DNA of 64,000 nucleotides from Patiria miniata (Eukaryota > Echinodermata > Asteroidea > Valvatida > Asterinidae). Made by a program: the position numbers and the translations under genes. The notes under the pieces are model-generated. The model was not told where the DNA came from, did no database searches, and saw nothing but the letters and a program-made list of their open reading frames with translations. Below, one piece after another: positions 22,701 through 34,094 of the stretch (positions are counted from its first letter, which is position 1; each line of letters begins with the position of its first letter). The stretch lies in the NCBI RefSeq assembly GCF_015706575.1, contig NW_024037057.1, positions 8,551,203 to 8,615,202 of the forward strand, in the 5' to 3' direction.

Positions 22701-25700
22701 CGAGCCCAGATATTCTCATCAAGCTGTTTGCTGTGTTGGCTCTCAGTAAGTTTAAGGTAGTCCGGTCCACAACATAACACTTTCATGTAACTGCGAAGTG
22801 CAGGAACTATTTCCTTAAATATTACAAGCTGACCAATGACGATGTCATCGGAAATACTCTTCGCTGAGCACACCGACTTGCAAATATAATTTTGTTACTT
22901 TTGCGACTTGTCAGTATTTTGTCTAGCCCGTATTTTTGGGTTCTTTTTATTCTGAAGCATGAGTATGGCAACCTTACATCTGCATTTTACATGAGAAGAC
23001 ACAGCAAATGGTGCTTTCATATTCAATGAACCTATAAAGTAATCGAACATTTCTATCCAGTTGCCATGATAGAAGTTATTGGTTCACCGTTTAACAAAAT
23101 CTGTGTGTTTTTTCTTCTTCAGTGATCGTGGGGTTTGTGAATGCCGTCAGTGTCAAGTGGACAACCCACCTCCATGTTGTTTTCACGGTGTCAAAGGTCA
23201 TCGCGCTGCTCATCATCGTCGCTGTCGGCGTGTGGATGATGATACAAGGTGAGTTAGGGTTGCAAGAGTTAGGGACAAAATCGGTCAGAAATGTAACAGA
23301 TTGAAGGAGAATGGTTGGATTTTTTTAGTTGATTTGAAAATCGAGATAAGGTGGCCAAAAAGACGCGCACGAGGAGGAAATGAGTGAGGAAAACGATGAG
23401 ACTCAATCAAAGAGAATAATTAGTGGGAGTGGAGAGTAATTATCACACAGGTGTGAAGTACGTAGGGGAACGGCTTCGAACTAATTAAGAAAAGGGTAAG
23501 CGATTTTGGTTTTAATGATGATTCATAATGTATTTGATTTGCAACATTAGAGGCAAGAAAAATATGTGACGATGATGTTATGGATCGTGTTGCCTTCTAG
23601 TAATTAATGGCTGTGATGGTGGTGTTACTGTTGCATGGTAGGAAACAATTGGTGAAATGCGGGCGTGTCACACCTGCATTTAAGACAATTTTTTTTAGAA
23701 GATGGTGTATCAATAACCTTATGGAACTCTATTTGTCAGGTCACACTACACACATCAGTCCCAGTGTATCCTTCCGCGGCTCCAACACAAAGGTCCTGAC
23801 TCTAACAGCTGCTTTCTACCAAGGCTTGTACCCGTACGACGGATGGTACGTACGTGTATACTGATCTGATCCACTAAGCCCCGCCCAATGTTGTTTTGAC
23901 CAATCACAGCCGTGATTTATGTCTGACGGGCGTGTATTAATGTCCGACATGCGCGTGCACTCGCATGTGACGCGCGCGTTTGGTAAAATGCAATGCATTG
24001 ATGAGGCCCACGGACAAAGTGGGCGGGGCCCAATGTATTGGTCATGATTTTTACATGACAACTTCAATGCAGGAATGCAGATATTGCGAGTTCTAGACTT
24101 TTAAATCCCTATTGTAGGTCTACGCGATTCGTTCCACACAAGCCAACGTGGGGAGAATATGAGCGAAATATGTTGGCTAGAGTTTAGCATGACCATATTA
24201 ATGTAAGACCAAAATTTAGACTGACCCTGAGCACACATCCCTGATACCACTCTCACAACAGGTGTTCCACATTACACCCAAGGTCTTCACGTCACTCTTT
24301 TCCAAGCAATACACCCACAGCATACCAAGACTGTGATTTAACCCTTGTACAGGGGAAAGTGACCTCATAAGGGTACTCCCCCAGACTGACCATTACGTCA
24401 GTCCATGGTCAGTCTACCTTTACTCAGAAATGATGTCATATAAGTTATGTTTTCCTTATATGACATCATCTCCTATTTTCACCACAAGTGGTTCCTCTGA
24501 AACTGTATAAAATGTCCACATTTTCCCACTTTCATTGAGTTCTTCTTCTTCTCCCTGGGAAACCAGAGGCATAGCCATAAGCTGATTCAGCCCTATGCTC
24601 TGGCCAGTCTTCATCTACAAAACTCTTCAGAACCTCTTTCTTCTGTCTGAGTGTCTCCAACTTCCGTATTCTAGTACCCAGCCATACCCATCAGCTGATG
24701 CAGCCGTATGGTCTGAGGTTATAGTTCTGTACATACACAATACCGGTAGAATATTGAGTTCTTGAAAATAAACCAGTTTTCCATATAGCTGAGCTCATAG
24801 TCATTACCAGTGTGTCTTTGTATAGTCTTCGTAGTCATCTGTTCATCCTGCTCTTAGCCACAGCTACCCTATCCTAACCTATAGAGTATAGTCAAACAAA
24901 CCAAAGACTATAGCCAAATCTATATGTTACATTAAGCGCAATTTTTGTCTTTCATGCAGGGGGTCTTTGAACACCGTGTACGAAGAAATTAAAAATCCAA
25001 AAAGGTAATCATTATTATTTTTTTGATAATATTCTTAACAGTATTATTTTGGAATTTTACGCGCCCCAATAGCATCCTTCAATAATCAGAACTATAAATG
25101 TCTGGCTTAACTCAACTTATCCGGTAGATCAGATTTGTAATTTGTTCAACAGTAGTTTGGAAGGTAATTTAAGAAAAAGTGAGATAAAAGGAGGTGTTTT
25201 GTCGCCGTTTTTGTTGAACTTCTACTATACATTTCTTCCAATAGAAACGTTCCTCTTGCCGCCATTGTTGGTATACCGGCTATCATAGGCATCTACATCC
25301 TGGTCAACATGTCGTATCTAACTGTCCTCACACCTGATGAGCTCATTGCATCTGACGCAGTCGCAGTGGTTGGTATCACTCATAATATATGCGCATTAAT
25401 TTGAATATTTAAATTTAAATCGCACACACTTTACCATAATAAAACGAAGCGCGCATCGGCTCGACCGGAAATGTCCACACAAGTTTAACGTGAGGAAATG
25501 ACACATTTTTACACTAAATTCCTTGTATCTTCAGAACGGATCGACGGTCGCACAAATCTGGGGGTTGCAGATTATGAAAATTCTTTCTTCTGACTTTAAG
25601 TCTATCTATGTCTAGCTTGGAAAGGCAGAAAAACCACTGATCATTTTTTTAATGAAAATGTGGGGTATGGGGCAATTGCCTATGGAGCGGAACAGAAAAT

Positions 25701-28476
25701 GACCGTTTGTGACAGACCTTTGGTTGTTTATCTCAACGTATCTCGAGAACCCAATGTCAGAGCGCACTGGGGGTAGCGGTTTTGTAAAGAGGATGAAGTT
25801 CTCTTTCCATTCATCGTCGCAAATTGAAGGATTTTATGTAAGGGATATTACGTCCGAATTTCAGCCCAGGAAATTAATTCTGGTTAAAATGGGAGCATTT
25901 TGAAAGTACACTTTCAAACTCGAAAATTTTAGTATGCGACAACAAAGAAGTGACTCCACAAGGATACAAATTCTAGTATATACGTGCGTTACGTTTGTTT
26001 TTAACCCTGCAGAAAGCTAATTTTATTTGGTCAGAATACAAAAATAATCATTTGAATAGCCTTTAGAATTATACACCAACATTGTACCTTCCTTGCTTTC
26101 TTTTCAGAATTTTGCCGAGCGATCTCTGGGGGTAATGTATTGGGTAATACCCCTCGGTATCTGCATATCTATGTTCGGTGCGTGCATGGGCAACGTCTTG
26201 GCCGACGCCAGGTGAACATTTTAAGCAACAAGTTTCCCCAAATATAGCTGCCGGTCATTTTCGTTAAAGTCCCAACAATCTAAAGATTTCACGTGTCCTT
26301 TTGTATTATTATTATTAATTAGCAACGTGAAAATGGACATACTCTTAAATCTAAATCATTTTGTTACATGGATTTTTGTGGGTTATCTATAGGCTTCCGT
26401 ACGTGACGAGCCGTGAAGGTCACATGGTACAATTTCTGAGCATGATCAGCGTCAACAGAAGAACTCCTCTGCCCGGTATTTGCCTGGAGGTATAATCACG
26501 TGATGTCGGTCTGTATAATTATGCCAAAAAAAGCCCCAAAAATCCAGAGATAAAATATTTTAAGATATTACTTCAATACCAAATTAGGCCTATATACGAA
26601 ATGTAGTCCATGAGTTAGTCCATAGGTTTTGCCACCATCTGAGGTGGCAAAACTAATTTAATTGGTAAATGAATTATAAGCCTGGAGAAGAATAAAAAGT
26701 GGCATCCTGTTTGGGGTCTGATCACTCGGGAGATGATAACAAATAAGCTACCACGCTGCAAATTAAGGTTATCATTATACTATCATATCAAAATATAAGC
26801 TAGAGATGTATTGTAATATAAAAAAAAACAGCAACTATATTTTGCAATCACAGGTGGTACCGGTATATGTGAATGTTTGGGTCCGGGCCCATGGACTAAT
26901 GTAAATTCACACTCTGTTGAGCTGCAAAGTTACCAACACTATCAGAGGAGTTGTTAACAGTGTCATCACTGTTCTGTTTGTCCCCTATGAGGTCTTGATT
27001 TCGCTGTTTCTGATAGCCATCGGTTCATTCGACACCTTGCTTTATGGTCTGAGCTTCGCTGGCTGGGGGTTCTATGGTGCATCAGTCTTGGCCGTCCCAG
27101 TCCTCCGCTACAGACAGCCCAACCGACCAAGACCCTTCAAAGTACAAATAAAATTACTCTTTTTTTATTTTAGGGAGCGTCAATTTTTTTCTGCGCAAAT
27201 TAATAAAAGTCTCAAAATATAAAAATTCACGTTATAACAACTTTTAAAGGAATGGTTGGTGGCAGCAGAGTTCATTTATTTTTATATTATGAGCATGCGT
27301 GCACTACTATACACACATTTGTTTTAGTTTGTAAACACAGAATGATTTTGGCTGCCACAAGGGCATACATTAAGCCATGGGTGGCAAAAGATTTTGCCCC
27401 AACTTGCACATTATTAACCGGTTCGCTCTGGAGGCCGTGTATACATACACGCAAAAATGTTGCGGTATTCGGAACGCATGACGGATAAACACGCAGGGAG
27501 CGAGGCCATGGGTCGAACAACTTGTTGGTAAAAAAAGGTCGACAGTTACTGAGGTGCTGTTTGCTGCCATCAAGAGTTTGGGAATAGGGCTATTTGCTGC
27601 CACCTGTAGTCTCATCAACCTAATATGTGGATCCGGAATTGTTACGAAAGTTTAACAGTCTTCCAGATGGCTCTGGGGACAACTCTACTGCATTCGCGAA
27701 AAGGTAATTTAATCACAAATTGACCATTTACAATGGTGTTTTGCTCCACAGGTTCCCATCATTCTGGCTATTTTAGTTTTCATCTGCTCTCTGTACCTCG
27801 TTATTTCGCCGTTCGTAAACGGACCCGACATCGAGATCATCTACGCATGTCTGTTTATTCTGTCTGGGCTCGTCTTCTATTTTCCTTTCGTCCACTTCAA
27901 GTTGCGGCCGCGCGTTGTAGGTGAGTGTGATGTATTGATTTATAAAGCAATAAATGGTTGAAGAAAATGATTTTGAAAGTAGGCTTAGAAGTAGGCCTTG
28001 TAATAGACGCTGTAACAATCTTCAGACTGATGTGCATGTGAAGGACGTATCAGACTCCAGGCACAGAAGAACGAATGGCATTGGTCAGTGTTGAATGAGA
28101 TGTTGTAATGTTAATTCTGATTGGACAGTATTTGGCTCTCCAATTTTAAGGGCCTTGTTTTAGATTGTCTCAAACAAACGGGATTCCCCAAAAATGTCTC
28201 CAGTGATTAAAAACAAAGAAGATTGCAACAATGTGTCGAAAGATGCCAATACACATTCATAGTTGATGAATAATGAACATGTTGACTGGTTCATTGCCCG
28301 TAGGTTCGTGCACAGATTGCGTGGTATTTTTGTCATGGTGGGCTCCTGTTTCTATGTGTAAGGCATATCTCTCTCATGACATTTCTTCTTCTTCTTTTTT
28401 AATTTCAGGTCACATAACAACATTTCTGCAGAAGTTGTTTGTTGTTGTTCCCTCAAATTATGTGGCACCAGAGTAA
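19736..28476 (+). CDS. SLC7A9: SLC7A9-like b(0,+)-type amino acid transporter, copy B (12 exons, 495 aa)
   Basis: Coding exons: 19736-19856, 20525-20656, 22500-22745, 23123-23248, 23740-23845, 24960-25004, 25245-25368, 26108-26211, 26393-26489, 26992-27141, 27752-27920, 28409-28476. Every exon has exactly the length of its copy A counterpart, so the frame and intron phases are identical. Hand comparison gives about 46 amino-acid differences in 495 (about 91% identity), concentrated in the N-terminal tail, TM3, exons 7-8 and the C-terminus. The heavy-chain cysteine (GDCPSPD), GSGIF and YPYDGW are kept. An in-frame ATG lies 7 codons upstream (19715), but only 19736 is conserved in copy A. No stop or frameshift breaks the gene, so it looks functional. 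Intron 2 holds CCAAC-rich sequence, and intron 5 has gained a MITE and a solo LTR. Expected role: light chain of a heteromeric amino-acid exchanger. Confidence 0.93.
20690..21060. repeat. CCAAC/GTTGG-rich inverted-repeat sequence in intron 2 of copy B
   Basis: Many short inverted motifs such as GCCCAACTTTTTTCCCAACG, GCGGCCGTTGGGCAAACATG and AACCAATTGTTGG. It looks like a decayed foldback element. Borders are not clear. Confidence 0.35.
21215..21790 (+). repeat. Diverged direct repeats in intron 2 of copy B
   Basis: AAAATACGATTTTCAAAGAG with a downstream CCTTGATCAACTGACAA (21236-21300) recurs as AAAATACGATTTTCGAAGAG and CCTTGATCATCAGACAA (21731-21795), suggesting an inserted element with direct ends of about 75 bp. 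No coding sequence recognised. Confidence 0.4.
22314..22437 (+). mobile_element. CRE-bearing MITE in intron 2 of copy B
   Basis: Ends AAGCCTTTGTAC / TTACAGAGGCTT, with inner TGATGACGTCACACTTTG against CAAAGCGTGAAGTCATCA. TA lies at both borders, as in Tc1/mariner-type targets. Equivalent position to 9731-9846. Confidence 0.75.
23862..24044 (-). mobile_element. GGACCGATCC MITE, copy 3, just after the exon 5 donor of copy B
   Basis: Inverted, more diverged member: TGATCCACTAAGCCCCGCCC at one end and GGGCGGGGCCCAATGTATTG at the other, with internal GTGATTTATGTCTGACG. It starts 17 bp inside intron 5. Confidence 0.65.
24202..24931 (+). mobile_element. Solo LTR (730 bp) in intron 5 of copy B
   Basis: Starts TGTAAGACC and ends TATGTTACA (TG...CA ends with a short TGTAA/TTACA inverted repeat), flanked by TTAA at 24198-24201 and 24932-24935. 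Inside are a TATAAAA box at 24506-24512 and, about 260 bp later, a polyadenylation signal AATAAA at 24767-24772, the order expected for U3-R-U5. Copy A intron 5 lacks this block (AGCATGACTTTAGGGCGC near 12173 matches the joined flanks). No internal retroelement coding region is present. Confidence 0.6.
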
Positions 28477-28776
28477 AAAAAGGAGCCTTTTGTATATTTA
28501 TGGTCGATTACATGAAAGGCTCGGAATTCAATCTGGTGTATAGAATCGTCGATATGATAATGAATATTCATTAACTAAGTACATGATTATTCATTAACTA
28601 ACCACTTTTTCATTTAACTTTGAATTTCGCCATAATTATAAGAGCGGTCTTTTTAAAATTTAACTTATGGATATTCATTTATGCATATTTTCATTGTAGG
28701 GTTACAGGTGTTATAAGGTATTAGAATTTGTTCAATTATTATACAAGTAATGAATGTTTATGAGTGCAATGGTAAG

Positions 28777-28782
28777 AATAAA
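28777..28782 (+). terminator. Candidate polyadenylation signal of transporter copy B
   Basis: AATAAA about 300 bp after the stop codon; a second lies at 28880-28885. Chosen by position only. Confidence 0.3.
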
Positions 28783-29439
28783 TTCTTGAGGTGACAATGA
28801 AATAGGTGAAGCCAAGTGGAATGGAACATTCAGTCTGTCACCGATTGCAAACAATCATTATTGTTTTATATAACACCTGAATAAATCCTCAACATCTGAT
28901 AGGTCAGATCCATCAATCGTGTGATCGTGCAATGGAACTTCTATTTACCATGGAATAGAACTTCTATTTCTGCGGTGCAGCTGGGCCGTGGGTTGGACGA
29001 ATTATAAAATGAGATGTGATCAACGACCTACCAATCAGATTACAGGGATTTCTTCAGGCGTAACTGTATAACACAGAATTTCATAAAGGCATTTCCATTT
29101 TGAGGTTAGAAGGGATTTTTTTAAAATATGTTAAGTAGATAAATAGGAGACAAATGCAATAATCTTGGACACATGGCAAAAGATGCAGACATTTAACAGT
29201 AATTTATTGATGGCAACTTATTTTAGGATTAGGGCTTCATTTAATTTTCACATTTTTACTTTTTAAATATTAACAAATTTATATGGAGCTGTTCGATATA
29301 TCTTTTTCATTTCTTCATGACATGGGTGCTTTACGGCACAAAATCTGTTACTGGTGCAGTTGTATTTAGAAATACAAATAACCATGATCATATTTGACTA
29401 ATGTGGAAAATGATATTTGAATGCCACAAAGCTATGACT

Positions 29440-29762
29440 GCAACATGCACATGTATAGTCATGTGACATGTGAATAAAACATGTAATCAAATGTGACAGA
29501 CTTGTGATGAGCATGTGATGCACATGCAATACACACGAGACCCAAATGTGATGCATGTGATACAAATGTAATGCACATGTGATACACATGTGGTGCACAT
29601 GTGATACACATGTGGTGCGCATGTGGTGCGCATGTGGTGCGCATGTGGTGCACATGTGATGCACATGTGGTGCATATGTGGTGCACATGTGGTGCACATG
29701 TGAGACACATGTGATGTGCATGTGAAGAGCATGTGATGAACACTGACTGAACATGTGATATG
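29440..29762 (+). repeat. 11-bp tandem array 1 (ACATGTGRTRC unit)
   Basis: The core from about 29570 to 29710 is a regular array of 11-bp units ACATGTGATAC / ACATGTGGTGC / ACATGCGGTGC-type variants, fading to diverged units at both ends. Each unit offers a palindromic CACATGTG (E-box CATGTG). The long His/Cys/Met open frames on the complement are an artefact of the repeat. Confidence 0.85.
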
Positions 29763-30577
29763 TATGTTTCCAATCCAGATTTTAGATACCGCTTGGTATG
29801 CATTTAAAAGCAACTATAATAAAGTTGGAATTGAGGCCTTGTTGAATAACAATACTTATACCATTTCTGCTTATAATTACAAATAATTATATCATGCCTT
29901 AAAATTGAGTACAACCATCAACACAAAATGACACCCGTTACAATGTAATACAACAAAATATACAATTACGCGTCACATTTTTTCATGTACACACCAAGTT
30001 GTATAAATGGGTTGATTTCTACAACCAAAAATTCACAAATTCATCAGCGCATTAAAATATATATATAGGCAACACTTGCAAACATTTTATACTTCCCTAC
30101 TACAAACACATAGGGGATTTTTTACATACTATGAACACATATATACTATATAAATGGTTTGCATATAACACACGTGATCCACAATGTTAAATTTATTGCA
30201 TTTTGTGGGCGAAGCTTAATAGCTTAATACAGGTATACTTCAGCAAACAATCAACACTTAATTTATCTATTCAGATTCACAATTTCACAAACAGCTTTCA
30301 AATCATGGTACACAATAGTCAAACAAATTAAATGGATATTCTTCGACATTTTGGAGAATTTAGAAGTAAATTCATGTCCCATTTTAAGATGCAGTGCCAC
30401 ATTTTTAAAACATGAGTTTAAAAAAACCCAGTATGTTTACTGAATATCCAAATTTACTCCAGCAAAGATATTGTCACTTTTGTCTCTTCCCTTGAATTTG
30501 ATTTTTACAATGTCCTTATCGGTCGAAAATACAAAAGTTCAAGCGTCAAAAACAGCACCTGTATTAACGGGATACGT
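29763..30577. other. AT-rich spacer between the two 11-bp arrays
   Basis: Very AT-rich, no coding potential or recognised repeats. Confidence 0.4.
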
Positions 30578-30915
30578 ATGTGGTGCACATGTGATACACA
30601 TGCGATACACATGTGGTGCACATGTGATACACATGTGCACCACACGTGGTGCACATGTGATACACATGCGATGCACATGTCATGCACATGTGATACACAT
30701 GTGATGCACATGTAATGCACATGTGATACACATGTGATACACACGTGGTGCACATGTGATACACATGCGTTGCACATGTAATGCACATGTGATACACATG
30801 TGATGCACATGTAATGCACATGTGATACACATGTGATACACACGTGGTGCAATGTGATACACATGCGATGCACATGTGGTGCACATGTGATACACGTGTG
30901 GTGCACATGTGATGA
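30578..30915 (+). repeat. 11-bp tandem array 2 (ACATGTGRTRC unit)
   Basis: About 30 units in near-perfect 11-bp register, with variants ACATGTGATAC, ACATGTAATGC, ACATGCGATGC and ACACGTGGTGC. A multi-unit block (around 30708-30840) is itself repeated, so there is higher-order structure. Same family as 29440-29762. Confidence 0.9.
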
Positions 30916-31527
30916 TTAACAGTCATGGCTTTCTATGGAATGACCACATCAAACACGATACAATGTATATAGCAGAAAACTGCTCACACCAGATCTCGGA
31001 GCCACAAAAACTTGTCCACTTTTCACCATTTAAAAGAAGCAAAAAACGTAAACGAAAGCATAAGGTAAGATATCATAGAAAACAAAAATTAATACATGTA
31101 CATTGATAAAACCACAGAGCATAATAAGTACGATAGCCATCGAATTTCAAAGTTATGAAAAAGCATCTATTTGAAAGGTTAACAATGAAAGGCAGATTGG
31201 ATAGGTATAAATGTTAAGATCACACTAGGTATGAAAGAATGCATGAGTTGGGTGAATAGCATAGCGCTACGAAACACACATGTACAGCTCCCTAAGTACT
31301 TTCACTATTAACTCGAATACTACCTTTTCCTTCCTACATTCGTGAAACATTTTATATTTATGCAAAAAGTAGGAATAGCTCATGGGTTTTAATTCAACAA
31401 AAGCATGAGTCTGGCATGGCTAAGACAATGATCAGCAGACTTATGTTCTGGTGGTGGTTTAAATACAAAACAATGTTTACAGGTACGGTAGTTTACAGAC
31501 TTAGGGCATAACTATGTATCACAACAA
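30916..31527. other. Intergenic interval, nothing recognised
   Basis: No supported gene. A Lys/Arg-rich short open frame (30909-31106) has no domain or splice context. Confidence 0.4.
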
Positions 31528-31846
31528 GGGCCAAGTTCGCGCAAGGACTATAGTTGACCAATGGTTAACTAACGTTTGCCCGAACTCTGTCTAGTCGACG
31601 GTGGTTGACTACGCTAGTCGACTATTTGGAACCAGCCTACTGGGGTTGGTTGCTTCGCTGGTAACCAATAGCCGCGCGCATTCATAACGCTAGCAGAGAG
31701 CCAGGATTCAGACGTTTTGCGATGACATTTTGACCAGCGTTTGACTAGAGACGTTCGCACGTTGCTATCGGTGCGCAGGCGTAAGGTACGTCACAAATCA
31801 ACCACTAGTCGACTAATGGTCCTTGCCCGAACTTGGCCACTGGTTA
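31528..31846. mobile_element. MITE with GGCCAAGTTCG terminal inverted repeats
   Basis: GGGCCAAGTTCGCGCAAGGAC near 31529 is mirrored by GTCCTTGCCCGAACTTGGCC near 31820-31840. Internally GTCTAGTCGACGGTGGTTGA and TCAACCACTAGTCGACTAAT form a second inverted pair. Confidence 0.65.
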
Positions 31847-32650
31847 ATGTTCGTTGCAGTATTTTTATCTAGAAGACTTGGGTTACGAGGAAACATTGAA
31901 TAAATGTTCTACTTTATGAAAAAGTCACTGACTTTTGCACAGTCTTTTGTTACTTTTTTTTATCACAAGCACTACTTATATAAATATTACTTATAAATAG
32001 TTTTGTTGCGGAACCCGATGCTTTACCAGATGCGAACCAGCAAGACGAGCCCCGGCGAGCTTGTTGTTCGATTGGTAAGACGTCTGCACTAGTAAGCGGG
32101 AGTTCAGGCAATTTTTTTTCTTCTCACAATTACTCGGGACAACACGGAGTATACAGTACTTATAAAAATACGTAGGGGAAGGGAAAAACCCAATATTGAA
32201 AGCACTAATATTTCTATTTGATATTTCTCTGTAGTATGTTGTGTGATATGGACACAAATTATTGCTTCTTAATAGTTTACACACACATTTCACACTGAAT
32301 TATTGTTTTACTGGTGTCTTTTTGATTATTCAAACATATGTTCAAATATTCACAAGGGGATGACCACACACTTAAGATCACAATCTTAGTATAGGAAAAT
32401 ATTATTTTCTGCAGATCAGACTGAATACTGATTTTGACCATTTCTACAAGAACTCCATTAAAATGATTCATCATCAGCAAATTTAAATCCACAGCTGGAC
32501 AATCCACAGTTGCTGAATGGTAAACTGTTTGTGTAGGGTGTCAAACACCATTATTGTCTGAGGAAACTAACTCGTTGTTTTCTGTTTGTTTGTACAAATA
32601 TTACAATGAGATGATTGTGTGTTTCTTTACACTTGACAGGATTTCTGTTC
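31847..32650. other. Intergenic interval
   Basis: AT-rich with no recognised gene. 32010-32110 has a vaguely tRNA-like B-box stretch (GTTCGATTGG) but no cloverleaf that I can fold. Confidence 0.35.
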
Positions 32651-32660
32651 AGTGTGAATA

Positions 32661-32794
32661 AGCCTCTGTACTTATGACGTCACACTCTGTTTACGTGTGT
32701 GCTTTCCTATGGTGCTCAGTGGAACATGGGGCCCCACTGGCTCCATAGAAAAGTGCACATGTCAACAAAGTGTGACGTCATCATTACAGAGGCT
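32661..32794 (+). mobile_element. CRE-bearing MITE, intergenic copy
   Basis: AGCCTCTGTACTTATGACGT at the left and TGACGTCATCATTACAGAGG at the right, with GTTTAC / CAACAAAG inner pairing and a CCATAGAAAAGTGCACATG-type centre. Best-preserved outer ends of this family in the window. Confidence 0.75.
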
Positions 32795-34094
32795 TTTTGG
32801 ACCTTTTGTTTAAAAGTTACGGCAAAGCTTGTACAGATGTCAAACTCTCTTTGGGCCACTTTTCAGATTGACTAATGTCTGATGAGGGGCATTCACACGC
32901 CTTCTTGGTATGTGAATGCCTTTCATTGGATGCCAGATAATCTGAAAAGCGGCTCAACTTAGAATTCATGTCATTTCATTTAATTAGCTGTGTCTCTGGA
33001 CTGGGGTGTCCAAATGAGATGGGATAAAAACCATTGTGTAGAGTATTTACTACACCTTCAGACTCTATAGACAACTTTTGCAAAACGAAATTGCTAGTAT
33101 TTTTAATATTTATGGATTGACTGCTACATTTTTATTGACACACACTGTACTTAGTACTTGTGGACAAAAAAATGAGAGGTGAAGACCCAATGAAATTAAC
33201 AGACGGTGGTGGAGAGAAATTATGGTTTTAGTTGACCTGCTGAAGATCGAACACCCCCCCCCCAAAAAAAACCCAATAAGAATAATAAAAATTATAATAA
33301 GAAAATTGCTCACCTTGTTAAGATAAATATTTCTTCATACCAAAATATTTCATATCTTATATCCATTATACCTTATATCCATTTTCATTAAAAAAAAAAA
33401 AAAACATACAGTTTTCCAAAGTAGATTTTGTTTGGCAATATAAAAACAATGAAAAATTTGGGGAAAATGCAGCTTGCACATGAAAAAAAGAACTTTAAAT
33501 TACAAAAAGAGATATCTCCAAACAATACTGACAAAGACGTACCGATAGCGAAATGGCATAGGTATAAAAAAGGTTAAGTAACATAATAGCATACATACAA
33601 ATAAATAGGATAAAAAATACATCTGGTTGAAGTCACAGCTAATGAAACACGCAATGGGTTCGTGTAATAAACTTTTCTACACGTGTCAAACCTTTAAAAG
33701 CATTTTTTCTTTTTCTCTGAATTGTATTTCCGCAACATGCTTGCGTTTCAGTTCATGAAAACCGAATTTATTTTCATGAACTGAAAGCACACAGCGCGTG
33801 CATGTCAGTTCGTGAAAACGGTGATGATTTTGACCTTTTACTAGTTTGCTCCTTTATAAGCTACACAATGCCAATATTTAGTTGGACCTCACCTTTCTGT
33901 AAAACATATTATATTGTCTGTGTAGGCAAGACAAGAGGCAATTAAGACGGATTAAACACTTTAGCCGAAAATGTAGCCAGGGTTTGGCAAAACCCTGGCT
34001 CCAGTAAGGGTGCTGATGTAGGCCAACACCTGCTACAACATTCAATCAATGGTGACTAGGTAGGCCATGGGCATGTACGCACACTGCCAATGTT

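Larger units (their letters stand above)
17870..29165 (+). repeat. Segmental duplication unit B
   Basis: Tandem copy of the unit at 5395-15520 in the same orientation. The first recognisable shared block is GGAAATTAGGCACA (near 17876 and 5395) and the last is the TTTTGAGGT-AGAAGGGA block near 29100. Unit B is about 1 kb longer mainly because of insertions in intron 5. Confidence 0.8.

Noticed and set aside
27252..27620. Extra exon or gene in intron 10 of transporter copy B
   Set aside because: Short frames on both strands without domain content; the region aligns in part to non-coding intron 10 of copy A.
29440..30915. CRISPR-like array
   Set aside because: Units are 11 bp with no spacers, in a eukaryotic genome; it is a minisatellite.
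29398..30926. Long His/Cys/Met-rich open frames on the complement strand
   Set aside because: They are translations of the 11-bp ACATGTGRTRC arrays, open in several frames because the unit lacks stops; no domain, start context or splice sites.
32010..32110. tRNA or SINE near 32 kb
   Set aside because: Only a weak B-box-like motif; no paired acceptor arm and no second copy in the window.
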